A DNA stretch of 64,000 nucleotides from Pontibacter qinzhouensis (GCF_008017455.1 NZ_VRTY01000018.1:16061-80060), one strand, 5' to 3'. Positions 26,569 through 36,053 are shown, numbered from the stretch's first letter. Made by a program: numbers and translations. Notes: generated by a model not told the origin, from the letters alone.

Positions 26569-27510
26569 TTAGCAACTTGCCAGCGCACAAAATTCTTCTT
26601 CTGTTTCGAACTGAATAGTGGCGTGCTGAATCTGATATTCGGCCACAATAGCCAAAGCCTGTTGCTTAAGTGTGCTCCATTCTTCCTTCGGGAAAGATTT
26701 TTTTACCACCAGGTGCACCGTCAGCACATTGTATTCGCCATCCATGGTCCAGCAGTGGAGGTCGTGGGCATTCTGTACCTGCGGCAGTACTTCCAACTCT
26801 TTTTTTATTTCAGCCCCATTAAAAGAGGAGGGGACTGATTGTAGAAATATCTTTAGAGTTGCTGCAATATTGTTGGTTGCATTATATAAGATAAAGCCCG
26901 CTATACCCAACGATAGCAGTGGGTCGATCCAGAACCAGTCGGTAAAATACATGACCACGCTTCCTGCCAGCACGGCAATCCAACCCAAAGCATCTTCCAT
27001 CAGGTGCAGCATAACAGCTCGCTGGTTCAGGGAGGTTTTGCTGCCTTTGCGTAGGCGCAGTAAAGCCAAGCCGTTAAAAGATATTCCAAGCAGCGAGAGC
27101 CACAGCATACCTTCGGCATGTACTGGCTGAATGGCAAAAAAACGCGGCACTGCCTGAAAAATGATCACCACAGAACCAACTACTAATATGAGCGAGGTTA
27201 TAAAGGCCGCGAGTGTGGAAAACCTGCGTTTGCCATAGGTAAAGCTATTTGTACGCCCTTTCTGCGATTGCTTTTCGAGTACCAGTGAAGCTGCAATAGC
27301 TACGCTATCGCCCAGGTCGTGTATGGCATCGGAAAGGATAGCAACGGAATTGGTGAGTATACCGCCTATGAATTCAACCACCGTAAAGGACAGGTTAAGG
27401 GCTAAAGCAATGCGCATGTTCTTCACGATCGGATGAACATGCAGGCCTCCTCCGCTGTGTTCATGCTTATGTTCATGGTGGCAGTGCTCATGTGAATGAT
27501 GATGTTCCAT
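26569..27510 (-). CDS. Cation diffusion facilitator (CzcD/ZitB-like)
   Basis: A 313-residue CDF transporter. The N terminus is histidine-rich (MEHHHSHEHCHHEHKHEH), six helices follow, with metal-site motifs SDAIHDLGDSVAI and HLMEDALGWIAV, and a cytoplasmic C-terminal domain (VPSSFNGAEIKKELEVLPQV, DLHCWTMDGEYNVLTVHLVV). It exports zinc or a similar divalent metal in exchange for protons. Confidence 0.9.
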   Translation of the reverse strand: MEHHHSHEHCHHEHKHEHSGGGLHVHPIVKNMRIALALNLSFTVVEFIGGILTNSVAILSDAIHDLGDSVAIAASLVLEKQSQKGRTNSFTYGKRRFSTLAAFITSLILVVGSVVIIFQAVPRFFAIQPVHAEGMLWLSLLGISFNGLALLRLRKGSKTSLNQRAVMLHLMEDALGWIAVLAGSVVMYFTDWFWIDPLLSLGIAGFILYNATNNIAATLKIFLQSVPSSFNGAEIKKELEVLPQVQNAHDLHCWTMDGEYNVLTVHLVVKKSFPKEEWSTLKQQALAIVAEYQIQHATIQFETEEEFCALASC

Positions 27511-27523
27511 AATTTTGTTTTTG

Positions 27524-27560
27524 TAATTATTCTAATGAAAATAGCCTTCCAGAGGCTCTT
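27524..27560 (+). repeat. Dispersed Z element, copy 9
   Basis: AATTATTCTAATGAAAATAG with CCTTCCAGAGGCTC; possible peptide MKIAFQRLLGPISRKG. It carries the downstream GCAAGGGC block. Confidence 0.65.
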
Positions 27561-27754
27561 GGGGCCAATCAGCCGCAAGGGCTGAAGCTACATTTGTCGG
27601 AACCTTGATTTAATGGATTAACCTGATTAACCTGATTTTAGGTTGTTCTTAACAGAAGTGGCTCTTCCTATGGTCCTCTATTAATTCTCAAATCAACAAT
27701 TCAGCCATTAAACAATTTAACAATCAACAACTAACAACTAACAATCAACAACCA

Positions 27755-27791
27755 AATTATTCTAATGAAAATAGCCTTCCACAGGCTTTTT
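27755..27791 (+). repeat. Dispersed Z element, copy 10
   Basis: AATTATTCTAATGAAAATAG with CCTTCCACAGGCTTTTT; possible peptide MKIAFHRLFKDIRLN. Confidence 0.65.
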
Positions 27792-27971
27792 AAAGACATA
27801 AGACTTAATTAGTTAAGAGTTGTTATGCACTCAAGCACTCATTCAAGATTCCTCCATCTTCAAATTTCCAAATCTTCACATCTCTAAATTAAAAATCAGC
27901 ACATGTTCTTTTATGCAAAGCAACAAAAAAGGCTATCCTGCCTCAAGGGCTGAACGAGGGTATGTATTGGA

Positions 27972-28832
27972 CTATTTGCGGTAAGCCTGCCGGAACTGCC
28001 CTGGCGACTGCCCGGCCACTTTACGAAAGAGGCGGGAAAAATAGGTATGATCTTCGTAGCCCAGGGCAAAGGCAATTTCTTTAACGCTCAGTTGGGTGTA
28101 GTACAGCAGCCGTTTTGCCTCCATTATAATCTGCTGGTGTACCCAGTAACTTACCGGGAAGCCTGTTGTTTTCTTTACTGCTTCGTTAAGGTAGGCTGGT
28201 GATAGATTCAGGGCACTGGCAAAAGTAGCGGGACTTTTCATGGTTTTAAAATTCCGGAAGAGCAGTTTCCTGAACTGGCGGGTAATCATGGACAGGCGGG
28301 TGCCAGCACCTGTGTTTTGTTCTTCCCGTTGCAGATAAGCGGAGGCAAACATACCGATGCAGGCATCTGCCAGTGCCTGTATAACCGGCAGGTGGAACGG
28401 CGGTTTGTGCTCCTGCCCGCATGTTTCAGACAGAAGCCCTAGGCATTTACTCAAGGTGGTAGCCTCTTCGATAGTAAGCGGCACAGGCTCATAGAGCAGC
28501 ACATTCTCTTCGAACACAGCACGGTAGGCATCGCTCACCAGCATGGTTTCTACTGCCATAAACCAGCCGGTAGACTGGTGGGCGGCAATTCCCTGATGCA
28601 CCTGGCCGGGCAACAGGCAGTAGACAGCGCAGTCATGAAGCACCACTTCTTCAAAATCGACCATAAAGCGGCCGTTACCGATTTGCTGAAAAATAAAGAT
28701 GTAATGGTCATCCCGGTGGGTACCCAAAGCGGCAGCCTCTTCGGGGCCGATGTTGTGCAGCCTGCGCAGGTCTATCCCGAGCGAGGTTCTGTCCTGGAGC
28801 GAGTGGATGGGTATGGGAGCTGGCGTATGCAT
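27972..28832 (-). CDS. AraC family transcriptional regulator
   Basis: 286 residues. The N-terminal cupin-like sensing half contains DDHYIFIFQQIGNGRFMVDF. The C-terminal double helix-turn-helix contains LNLSPAYLNEAVKKTTGFPV and IAFALGYEDHTYFSRLFRKV. It is unlinked to an obvious target; the neighbouring genes are a CDF transporter and a two-component pair. Confidence 0.88.
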   Translation of the reverse strand: MHTPAPIPIHSLQDRTSLGIDLRRLHNIGPEEAAALGTHRDDHYIFIFQQIGNGRFMVDFEEVVLHDCAVYCLLPGQVHQGIAAHQSTGWFMAVETMLVSDAYRAVFEENVLLYEPVPLTIEEATTLSKCLGLLSETCGQEHKPPFHLPVIQALADACIGMFASAYLQREEQNTGAGTRLSMITRQFRKLLFRNFKTMKSPATFASALNLSPAYLNEAVKKTTGFPVSYWVHQQIIMEAKRLLYYTQLSVKEIAFALGYEDHTYFSRLFRKVAGQSPGQFRQAYRK

Positions 28833-28875
28833 GGCGCAATATAAAAAAATACAGACTTGATATGTGCTCTATAGA

Positions 28876-29000
28876 AAGCGACACAACTTATCGGAATTTG
28901 TTTCGCCTTTTATACAAATTATAAAAAATCGTGTATCGTGATACGTGTTTAGTTTTTCTAAAGATGATGCAATTTCTGATTCCGATAAGTTAAGACGCAG
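28876..29000. repeat. MITE-like element Y, copy 2 (125 bp)
   Basis: Left AAGCGACACAACTTATCGGA and right TCCGATAAGTTAAGACGCAG are terminal inverted repeats. The centre ATCGTGATACGTGT matches Y1 and the X right half. Confidence 0.7.
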
Positions 29001-29067
29001 TCTAGACCAGCTTCAATTTCTGAAGTCTCTCCTTGCAAACCCGCCGAATTAGGCTATTTTTGCTAAC

Positions 29068-29817
29068 ATGGAGACCTTGGTGTTTGTCTTATTGCTCTTG
29101 CTTGGAGCTGCCCTGGCAGCCGTAGTAGCACTTTGGCTGAAGAACAGGCAACTGGTACATAAGAACAGGGAAAACGAGCAGCGGTTCAGGCAGCTGGAGG
29201 AGAGCGTGAGCCTATTGCAGCTGGAAACGATTAAGTTCAAGCTGAGTCCGCACCTGTTCAAGAACATCCTCAATTCCATACAATCGCATGCTTACCAGAC
29301 CTACAACGCCTTAGACAAACTGGCCAATGTGCTGGATTATATCCTGTACGAAAGCGACAAGCAGTTTGTGAGCCTGAAGGAGGAACTGGACTTTGCCATG
29401 AGCCTGATAGAGATAAACAAGCTCAAGGTAAGCCCGCTCATGGACCTGAAGATAAAGAACCGTATTGAAGAAGATAACAGGCTGTATCTGCAACCCCTGC
29501 TGCCGCCGCTCATTACGGTAGACCTCATCGAAAATGCCTTTAAACACGCTGATTTAACCAGTCCGGACGCATTTATTTCTGTTGTGTTCGAATTGAAGGC
29601 TGATGTTTTTTCGCTGACAGTCTCAAACAAAATAAAGCCACGCCCTGCCCTCAAAAAAAGCAAAGGCGGCTTTGGCAACGACAGCCTGAAAAAACGGTTG
29701 GATGTCTTATTCAGAGACAGGTACACACTGGAGCAGGTTACGGAGAACAGTACTTTTATCGCCCACTTAAAAGTGAATCTTCTTGAAAAAAACGTTAAAA
29801 TGTCTCTTGCTAGATGA
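29068..29817 (+). CDS. LytS-type sensor histidine kinase (short)
   Basis: 249 residues: one N-terminal membrane helix (about residues 3-24), a coiled coil, the His-kinase motif KLSPHLFKNILNSIQ with the phospho-accepting histidine, and an ATPase domain with N box LIENAFKHA and a GFGNDSLKKRLDVLF G box. There is no extracellular sensor domain, so it probably senses through the membrane helix. It overlaps the response regulator by 35 bp. Confidence 0.88.
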   Translation: METLVFVLLLLLGAALAAVVALWLKNRQLVHKNRENEQRFRQLEESVSLLQLETIKFKLSPHLFKNILNSIQSHAYQTYNALDKLANVLDYILYESDKQFVSLKEELDFAMSLIEINKLKVSPLMDLKIKNRIEEDNRLYLQPLLPPLITVDLIENAFKHADLTSPDAFISVVFELKADVFSLTVSNKIKPRPALKKSKGGFGNDSLKKRLDVLFRDRYTLEQVTENSTFIAHLKVNLLEKNVKMSLAR

Positions 29818-30496
29818 TGAGCTGCCCGGGCTGACATACCTGCGTATGCTCTGCGAGCAGTTGCCGCAGGTAGAAGTGGTAAAAGCCTTCAACTCGCCCG
29901 AACGGTTTCTAGAAGAGTACAAGTCGCTGGACTTTGATTTTTTTATTGTGGACATCGAAATGCCCGGCTTTAGTGGGCTGGAAATAGCACAATTACTGAA
30001 AGAGAAACCGGTTATTATCTGCACAGCCTACAAAGAGTATGCAGCCGATGCCTTCGACCTCGAAGCCGTGGATTACATTGTAAAGCCGATCAGGCAGGAG
30101 CGTTTGCAGAAAGCAGTAGAGAAGATGGAGAACCTGCTCAAGCAACGGGAACCTCTGAAAGATTTTATACAGATGAACACCAGCAAGGGCAAAGCTATAC
30201 TCTTTTTCGACAAGCTGCTCCATATTACCGCCACAGAACCAGATAAGCGCGACAAGTGTGCCACCCTTACCAATGGCGATCAACTTATTCTCAAGAATGT
30301 AACGTTCCAATACCTGCTGTCGGTGTTGCCGCCTGATACCTTCTGCCGCATCAGCAAGAAAGATATCATTTCCTTAAAAGCTGTGCAGTACTTCAGTTTC
30401 GATGAGGTTACGCTCATACTGAAGGATCAGCGACCTGTTTCGCTTACCATTGGCGATGCCTACCGGCAGCATTTCCTGGAGCTGTTGCGCCGGTAA
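29783..30496 (+). CDS. LytTR-family response regulator
   Basis: 237 residues: receiver domain with LLLDDELPG, phospho-acceptor Asp in FFIVDIEMPGFSG and KPI switch lysine in DYIVKPIRQERL; then a LytTR DNA-binding domain (FCRISKKDIISLKAVQYFSF). The start is a TTG inside the kinase gene; no upstream ATG exists in frame, and the next ATG would remove the first acidic pocket. Confidence 0.87.
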   Translation: MKKTLKCLLLDDELPGLTYLRMLCEQLPQVEVVKAFNSPERFLEEYKSLDFDFFIVDIEMPGFSGLEIAQLLKEKPVIICTAYKEYAADAFDLEAVDYIVKPIRQERLQKAVEKMENLLKQREPLKDFIQMNTSKGKAILFFDKLLHITATEPDKRDKCATLTNGDQLILKNVTFQYLLSVLPPDTFCRISKKDIISLKAVQYFSFDEVTLILKDQRPVSLTIGDAYRQHFLELLRR

Positions 30497-30610
30497 AATT
30501 TCGGTACAGAAAAACTGCCTTTTGTTACGTTTTCTTCCCGCTTGGTTACAAGGCAAATCAATAAACCAGCCTATTTTTTAATTTGCAGTTTACCAGAACC
30601 GGGCGGAGCT

Positions 30611-31267
30611 ATGATACCGACTATTACAGGAAATTTAAGAAAGCACTTTATTACCGTACCTGACGAAATAAACAGGTGCAGCGGTATAAAGGTATTTGGC
30701 CAGCTTCTGAAATCTTTCGTTTTCAGCACGGATGTGGCTATAATCCGGAATATTAATGCCGATGCCGTTATTGCGCTTTACCCTTTTACACCACAGCCTA
30801 TTATTGCACATGCCCTTATGCTGGCTGCCGATAAACCTGTATTTTGTGGTGTAGGCGGCGGGGTAACAAGCGGCAAGCGTTCCGTAGAGATTGCCCTCGA
30901 TGCCGAGTTTCAGGGAGCGCTGGGAGTAATTGTTAACAAGCCAACGCCAAACGAGCTCATCCGGAAACTGAAAGACAAGCTGGAGATTCCGGTAGTGGTA
31001 ACAGTTGTTTCTATGAACGACGACATTGCCGGCCGGCTGGCAGCAGGAACCGATATTTTTAATGTATCGGGAGCGGAGAAAACGGCAGCCATTGTCAGGC
31101 AGATAAAGGCCATAGACCCGGGTTGCGCAGTTATAGCAACAGGTGGCAAAACAGCCGAAACCATACAGGAGGTGATAGCCGCCGGAGCCAACGCAGTTTC
31201 TTATACGCCGCCGTCCTCAGCCGAACTGGTAAGAAACATCATGAACGAGTACCGCAAAGAATGTTGA
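30611..31267 (+). CDS. TIM-barrel protein of unknown function
   Basis: 218 residues starting at the ATG MIPTITGNLRKHF; the longer frame from TTG 30542 is unlikely. Pattern of alternating strands and helices with KPVFCGVGGGVTSGKR, PVVVTVVSMND, and a phosphate-site-like GCAVIATGGKTAETI near the C terminus suggests a (beta/alpha)8 barrel. I do not recognise a specific enzyme. It lies 19 bp upstream of the Kef-type antiporter, so they are probably co-transcribed. Confidence 0.65.
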   Translation: MIPTITGNLRKHFITVPDEINRCSGIKVFGQLLKSFVFSTDVAIIRNINADAVIALYPFTPQPIIAHALMLAADKPVFCGVGGGVTSGKRSVEIALDAEFQGALGVIVNKPTPNELIRKLKDKLEIPVVVTVVSMNDDIAGRLAAGTDIFNVSGAEKTAAIVRQIKAIDPGCAVIATGGKTAETIQEVIAAGANAVSYTPPSSAELVRNIMNEYRKEC

Positions 31268-31286
31268 ATCCCTAAAACCACTAGAA

Positions 31287-33596
31287 ATGGAAGCAGTAGC
31301 GATGAGAACAACAAAGAAGAAAGGCATGAAGAACACCATGTTTTATGTGCTGGTGGTAAGTGTTTTTTCGGCGCTGATGTATTGGATAGTAGTGCAGGGG
31401 AAACTACTGGAGGCAGCCAAAGTAACAGAAACCGGCAGCCACGTGGAAACCACCACCTGGGAGCAGTTCCTGGAAACAATGTCGCATAACCTGACGCACC
31501 CGCTTGCCATTTTGCTCGTGCAGATAATCGTGATTATTGTAACAGCCAGACTGTTCGGGTTCCTCTTCAACAAGATAGGGCAGCCTACTGTTATAGGAGA
31601 AATTGTGGCCGGTATTTTCCTGGGGCCGTCGTTGCTGGGCTGGCTGTTTCCGGAGCTTTCGGTAGTGCTGTTCCCGGTGCAGTCGCTTGGTAATTTGCAA
31701 TTCCTGAGCCAGATAGGCCTGATCCTGTTTATGTTTGTGGTAGGCATGGAACTGGATTTAAAAGTGCTGAGAACAAAAGCGCACGATGCCGTTGTGATCA
31801 GCCATGCCAGTATTATTATTCCGTTTGCGCTGGGCATGGGGCTGGCCTATTTTATATATGCGGGTTACGCGCCGGCCAATGTCAGCTTCCTTTCCTTTGC
31901 CCTTTTTACCGGCATAGCGATGAGTATTACGGCTTTTCCGGTGCTGGCGCGCATTGTGCAGGAGCGGGGTATCTCTAAAACAAGGCTTGGCACGGTGGTT
32001 ATTACCTGCGCCGCCGCCGACGATATTACGGCCTGGTGCATACTGGCTGCCGTTATTGCCATCGTAAAGGCTGGCTCGTTTGTGAGTTCGCTTTATACCA
32101 TGGTGCTGGCAATAACTTATGTGGTGTTTATGCTAAAGCTGGTGCAGCCGTTCCTGAAGCGGCTCGGCAACATCTACTCAAACAAAGAAACCCTGAGCAA
32201 GCCCATTGTGGCAGTGTTTTTTCTGGTATTGCTGCTGTCGGCGTATATGACGGAGGTTATTGGCATTCATGCGCTTTTCGGTGCTTTTATGGCTGGCGTT
32301 ATGATGCCTGACAACATAAGGTTCCGCAACATATTTGTAGAGAAAATAGAAGATATTGCACTAGTGCTGCTACTGCCACTCTTCTTTGTTTTTACAGGGC
32401 TGCGCACGCAGATAGGTTTGCTGAACAACAGCAGCCTCTGGCTTATATGTGCCCTGATAATAGTGGTAGCCACAATCGGCAAGCTGGTGGGCAGTGCCCT
32501 GGCAGCACGTTTCGTAGGGCATACATGGCGCGAAAGCCTCATTATAGGCAGCCTGATGAACACACGCGGGCTCATGGAACTGGTGGTGCTAAACATCGGC
32601 TACGACCTGGGCGTATTGTCGCCTGAGATTTTTGCCATGATGGTGCTGATGGCGCTCGTAACCACTTTCCTGACCGGCCCGGCCCTTGACCTGATAGACA
32701 AGGTGCTGCCTGCGAAAAAACCGTTGTCGCCTTTCTCGGAGCGAATAACAGTGAAGGGCAAATTCAATATCCTGCTTTCGTTCGGGAACCCGGAGAGTGG
32801 ACGGGTAATGTTGCAACTGGCAAATAGTTTAACAAAGAGGGCAGCTGATAACACGACCATTACGGCGCTGCACTTATCGCAAAGCAGCGAAACTCACCTG
32901 TTTGAGGAGCGGCAATTGGAGCGGGAGAGCTTTTTCCCGGTGCTTTCAGAGGCAGAGCGGCTGAACATAGCGATAAACACCCTCTACAAGCCATCGCAGG
33001 ACATCAGCAAGGAAATTATTGAAACTGCCAACCGCGGCGATTTCGACCTGATGTTAATCGGAATGGGGCAATCTGTCTTTCAGAATACCTTATTAGGAAA
33101 AATTCTAGGTGTATCTACCAAAATAATTAATCCAGAAAAACTGTTGGAGACACTTTCCGGAAGAGAGAAGCTGTTTGCAGAAGCTGTGCTTGACGATCGG
33201 GTGCGGCATATAACCAAAGCGACAAAAATTCCAGTTGGCATTTTAATAGAAAAAGGTTTGCAGAAAGTGGAGAGAGTATTTATTCCGGTATTCTCGAAAA
33301 AGGATATTTTTCTGCTGCAATACGCCCGAATGCTTATAAAAAACAATGATGCAGGCATTATATTACTTGATGCTGTTAGAGAGATAGGCGCATCGGCTGA
33401 GTTTAAAGAAGCTATTCGGTCTATGGAGCAGGTGGCACCAGGCAACATTGCCCTGTATACCGACAATAATATTTCTCGCGATTTTCTGCGGCAGCAAGAT
33501 ATTATGCTGATTAGTCTTTCAAGTTGGAAGCAACTGGTACAGACGCAGAGTGTATGGTTAAGATACGCGCCTTCCGTGCTCATATTAAAAGGATAG
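31287..33596 (+). CDS. CPA2 (Kef-type) cation/proton antiporter with C-terminal USP-like region
   Basis: 769 residues. An N-terminal extra helix, then a twelve-helix Na/H exchanger domain with IGQPTVIGEIVAGIFLGPSL, FMFVVGMELD and the ion-site ITCAAADDITAW. From about residue 490 two universal-stress-protein-like domains follow (KFNILLSFGNPESGR and KVERVFIPVFSKKD). It would exchange Na+ or K+ for protons, with the soluble region as a regulatory module. Confidence 0.88.
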   Translation: MEAVAMRTTKKKGMKNTMFYVLVVSVFSALMYWIVVQGKLLEAAKVTETGSHVETTTWEQFLETMSHNLTHPLAILLVQIIVIIVTARLFGFLFNKIGQPTVIGEIVAGIFLGPSLLGWLFPELSVVLFPVQSLGNLQFLSQIGLILFMFVVGMELDLKVLRTKAHDAVVISHASIIIPFALGMGLAYFIYAGYAPANVSFLSFALFTGIAMSITAFPVLARIVQERGISKTRLGTVVITCAAADDITAWCILAAVIAIVKAGSFVSSLYTMVLAITYVVFMLKLVQPFLKRLGNIYSNKETLSKPIVAVFFLVLLLSAYMTEVIGIHALFGAFMAGVMMPDNIRFRNIFVEKIEDIALVLLLPLFFVFTGLRTQIGLLNNSSLWLICALIIVVATIGKLVGSALAARFVGHTWRESLIIGSLMNTRGLMELVVLNIGYDLGVLSPEIFAMMVLMALVTTFLTGPALDLIDKVLPAKKPLSPFSERITVKGKFNILLSFGNPESGRVMLQLANSLTKRAADNTTITALHLSQSSETHLFEERQLERESFFPVLSEAERLNIAINTLYKPSQDISKEIIETANRGDFDLMLIGMGQSVFQNTLLGKILGVSTKIINPEKLLETLSGREKLFAEAVLDDRVRHITKATKIPVGILIEKGLQKVERVFIPVFSKKDIFLLQYARMLIKNNDAGIILLDAVREIGASAEFKEAIRSMEQVAPGNIALYTDNNISRDFLRQQDIMLISLSSWKQLVQTQSVWLRYAPSVLILKG

Positions 33597-33634
33597 TCCT
33601 GCTTTTGTTATGTCATCGGGCCTTACCAACATGC

Positions 33635-33680
33635 AAACAGCCTGCCAGTCGGGTATAATCCGAACAGGCAGGCTGTTTAA
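33635..33680. terminator. Bidirectional hairpin terminator
   Basis: Perfect 12-bp stem AAACAGCCTGCC / GGCAGGCTGTTT between the convergent antiporter and peroxiredoxin genes. Confidence 0.75.
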
Positions 33681-33813
33681 TATTAAGTAAAACCAAAGAC
33701 ACAAGTTTTAGCAGTAAGTTGACTTTTAAAAACTTGAACTTTGAAGTGCCTTAACAGAAGTTTTACATTGATTTTGTACTAGCTACTTTTTATACACTGG
33801 ACTGCAGTGCTTT

Positions 33814-34449
33814 TTATAGGTTCGGTTGCGGTGTGGTGCGCAGGTAAGGCTTCACCTCCTTATAACCTTTCGGGAATTTTGCCGGAATGTCTTCGTTCTT
33901 GATAGCTGGTGCTATAACCACATCTTCGCCATGCTGCCAGTTGGCGGGAGTAGCCACGCTGTAGTTAGCCGTAAGCTGAAGCGAGTCTATTACACGCAGG
34001 AGTTCGTTAAAATTGCGGCCCGTAGAGGCAGGGTAGGTTATGGTCAGTTTTATTTTTTTATCTGGACCGATCACATACACCGAACGAACTGTCAGCTTGT
34101 CGGAGGCGTTTGGGTGAATCATGCCGTAAAGCTGCGCCACCTTCTGGTCAGAGTCAGCAATAATCGGGAAGTTTACTTCTGTAGACTGCGTTTCGTTTAT
34201 ATCTTTTATCCATTCGTGGTGCGAGTCGAGCGGATCTACGCTCAGAGCCACCACTTTTACGTTGCGCTTTTCAAACTCACCTTTCAGTTTTGCCGTTGTG
34301 CCCAGTTCTGTCGTACACACTGGTGTGAAATCTGCAGGGTGCGAAAACAGAATACCCCACGAGTCGCCTAGCCACTCATGAAAGTTAATTTTACCTAAAG
34401 TAGTTTCTGCTGAAAAGTCAGGAGCTACATCTCCAAGTTGTAATGTCAT
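33814..34449 (-). CDS. 1-Cys peroxiredoxin (Prx6-type), intact
   Basis: 211 residues from the Met of MTLQLGDVAPDF; a 15-codon upstream extension is not conserved in the paralog. The active site HPADFTPVCTTELG carries Pro38, Thr42 and Cys45. The C-terminal domain typical of Prx6 (TPANWQHGEDVVIAP, FPKGYKEVKPYLRTTPQP) is complete. It reduces hydroperoxides with an external thiol. It follows the second MetY-like gene by 50 bp, repeating the pairing at 11246-13045, but here the peroxiredoxin is catalytically intact. Confidence 0.9.
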   Translation of the reverse strand: MTLQLGDVAPDFSAETTLGKINFHEWLGDSWGILFSHPADFTPVCTTELGTTAKLKGEFEKRNVKVVALSVDPLDSHHEWIKDINETQSTEVNFPIIADSDQKVAQLYGMIHPNASDKLTVRSVYVIGPDKKIKLTITYPASTGRNFNELLRVIDSLQLTANYSVATPANWQHGEDVVIAPAIKNEDIPAKFPKGYKEVKPYLRTTPQPNL

Positions 34450-34499
34450 AGCTTTATGTGTTTTGATTTTATATAAAGATACAGTTACTGACAAGGATT

Positions 34500-35651
34500 C
34501 TAAAAATCAGAGGCAGTTATTTTTTTGATGGTATCGTTTTCGAAACTGAGGCGGATCTGGTCCGAGAGTTTTTGCGCCTCCTGATCCTGGCGCTGCTTAT
34601 TTCCTATAGCATTACTTACCAGAGCAAAAGCACGCTGAAGAGCATCTGTTATTTCCTTCAGATTTCCGTCTCTCACTTCTATTTTAAATACAGCCTTGCC
34701 GGGTACAGCTGTAATTTTAACGCCAGGCACGGGAACGCCTATAAATTGTTGTTGCAACTTATCATAAGTGTGGTGCTGGCCTTCCAACGACCAAAAGAAC
34801 TGATTGCCGTAGCCATTCCTGAAAAATTTGAGCGTATTAAAATGATCGGGGTGCGTAGGAAGCCCCGGGTACACTACCGCTGTGGTTAATGCAGCGAGTT
34901 GAAACCATTTTGCTAACTGCAGTGTAACAGCAAGCTTGTTTTTAATGCGAGCAACCTCATTTGGGTTTTCGCGCCAGAAACTGGCGGTGGGTAACGGAAT
35001 AACCCTGCTTTCTCCGGCTTTCTGTTTTTTATAAGGCGATTGGTCTCCCCATCCGTCTCCGATTATCAGGCTTGAAGTGCGCACCACCACATGCCCCTGG
35101 GTTTTTATATCTGGGTGCCAGTGCAGCAGGTTCGATAAAACATAATCGGCACCCCAAACAATAGGGTCGAACAAAATTCCTTCGGCACCGGCAGTGTTGT
35201 CTACAATTACTTTTATACCCCTGTCTTGCGCAAACCGGATTACCTTCTGGAAATCAGGTACAGAAAGATCATCTCCGATAGTAGCCAGGTACAGGATACC
35301 CGTTTGCTCATCTACTAATTCTTTATAGGCCAAATTACCAGGGGTTTTGTTTTGCCGGATGCTGTAGCCATGCCGTTTATAATGAGCCAGTTCCTGCCAC
35401 TTCTGTGAATCAGAATTCAGGCTTAGCACGTTCTGTCCTTTTTTCAGTAAAGCTCTGAAGAGCTTAAACCTGGCCTGGCTTAGCCGGTCGGAGAAGAAAA
35501 TTGGTTTGCCTGTTGCATTCCAGCTAAATGGTTTATCGAGAGCAGGCAGGCTAAACGCGTTGGCAGTGGTAGTCTGGCTGATGTTTTGAGTAGCCAAAGC
35601 TTTTTGGTACAGGTAGTTTCTGGAGTCGAAATGGATATGTAAAGTTTGCAT
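34500..35651 (-). CDS. MetY-like PLP-fold protein lacking the catalytic lysine, copy 2
   Basis: 383 residues, closely similar to 11246-12403. It keeps VDNTAGAEGILFDPIVWGAD but has SNLLHWHPDIKTQGHVVVR where sulfhydrylases have SATKWIGGH; His177 occupies the lysine position. Conservation of the substituted HWHPDIK motif in both copies argues for a selected function other than classic PLP catalysis. It is transcribed from promoter S3 behind two cysteine-rich mini-ORFs. Confidence 0.8.
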   Translation of the reverse strand: MQTLHIHFDSRNYLYQKALATQNISQTTTANAFSLPALDKPFSWNATGKPIFFSDRLSQARFKLFRALLKKGQNVLSLNSDSQKWQELAHYKRHGYSIRQNKTPGNLAYKELVDEQTGILYLATIGDDLSVPDFQKVIRFAQDRGIKVIVDNTAGAEGILFDPIVWGADYVLSNLLHWHPDIKTQGHVVVRTSSLIIGDGWGDQSPYKKQKAGESRVIPLPTASFWRENPNEVARIKNKLAVTLQLAKWFQLAALTTAVVYPGLPTHPDHFNTLKFFRNGYGNQFFWSLEGQHHTYDKLQQQFIGVPVPGVKITAVPGKAVFKIEVRDGNLKEITDALQRAFALVSNAIGNKQRQDQEAQKLSDQIRLSFENDTIKKITASDF

Positions 35652-35854
35652 GAGTTCTGATTTTTTGTTATTGTTGACCTTTTTTTGTTGCCTGATGGCT
35701 TACGGTTAGGCCTTTTCCCTTAAAAAGTTGCTGCTACTGGAGTACATATTCAGGCTGGCTGTCGCAAAACAAGCTAATGCGGTACGATTTACTGCCTGTG
35801 CTGGCCTCAGTTTATAATGCGGAGGAGGAGGTAAGTTAGCTATGGCATAAGGCG

Positions 35855-35908
35855 CTAACAACAGTAACCTATAGCAGCATTTTGTCTGTTGGGTACCGAG
35901 GCGCCCAT
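35855..35908 (-). CDS. Second cysteine mini-ORF of the S3 leader (17 aa, ends YCC)
   Basis: MGASVPNRQNAAIGYCC then TAG. It lies between leader peptide 3 and the MetY-like start, as the MKSQSQCC ORF does in the susC leader. Confidence 0.45.
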   Translation of the reverse strand: MGASVPNRQNAAIGYCC

Positions 35909-36053
35909 TAAACTCTAAAAGTACCAGCGGACATAGCCGCCTCTTCTGCGCGAATTTGTTGAATCTGTAAAAGCTTACGTTAAAAAGAAGCGAAAAAGAT
36001 ACCCGGTTACGGATGGGCAGTTAGAAACGGAGGGTGTTAAGCTGCCTAATTGT

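Larger units (their letters stand above)
27511..27971. other. Repeat-rich gene-free stretch
   Basis: Two Z elements (27524-27560 and 27755-27791) frame an AACAATCAAC tract (27686-27754). The first is followed by AGCCGCAAGGGCTGAAGCTA, also found inverted near 8960. No gene is supported. Confidence 0.55.

Noticed and set aside
27686..27754. CRISPR-like array
   Set aside because: Units are about 7-10 bp and imperfect, without spacers of constant length; it is a simple-sequence tract, and no cas genes are present.
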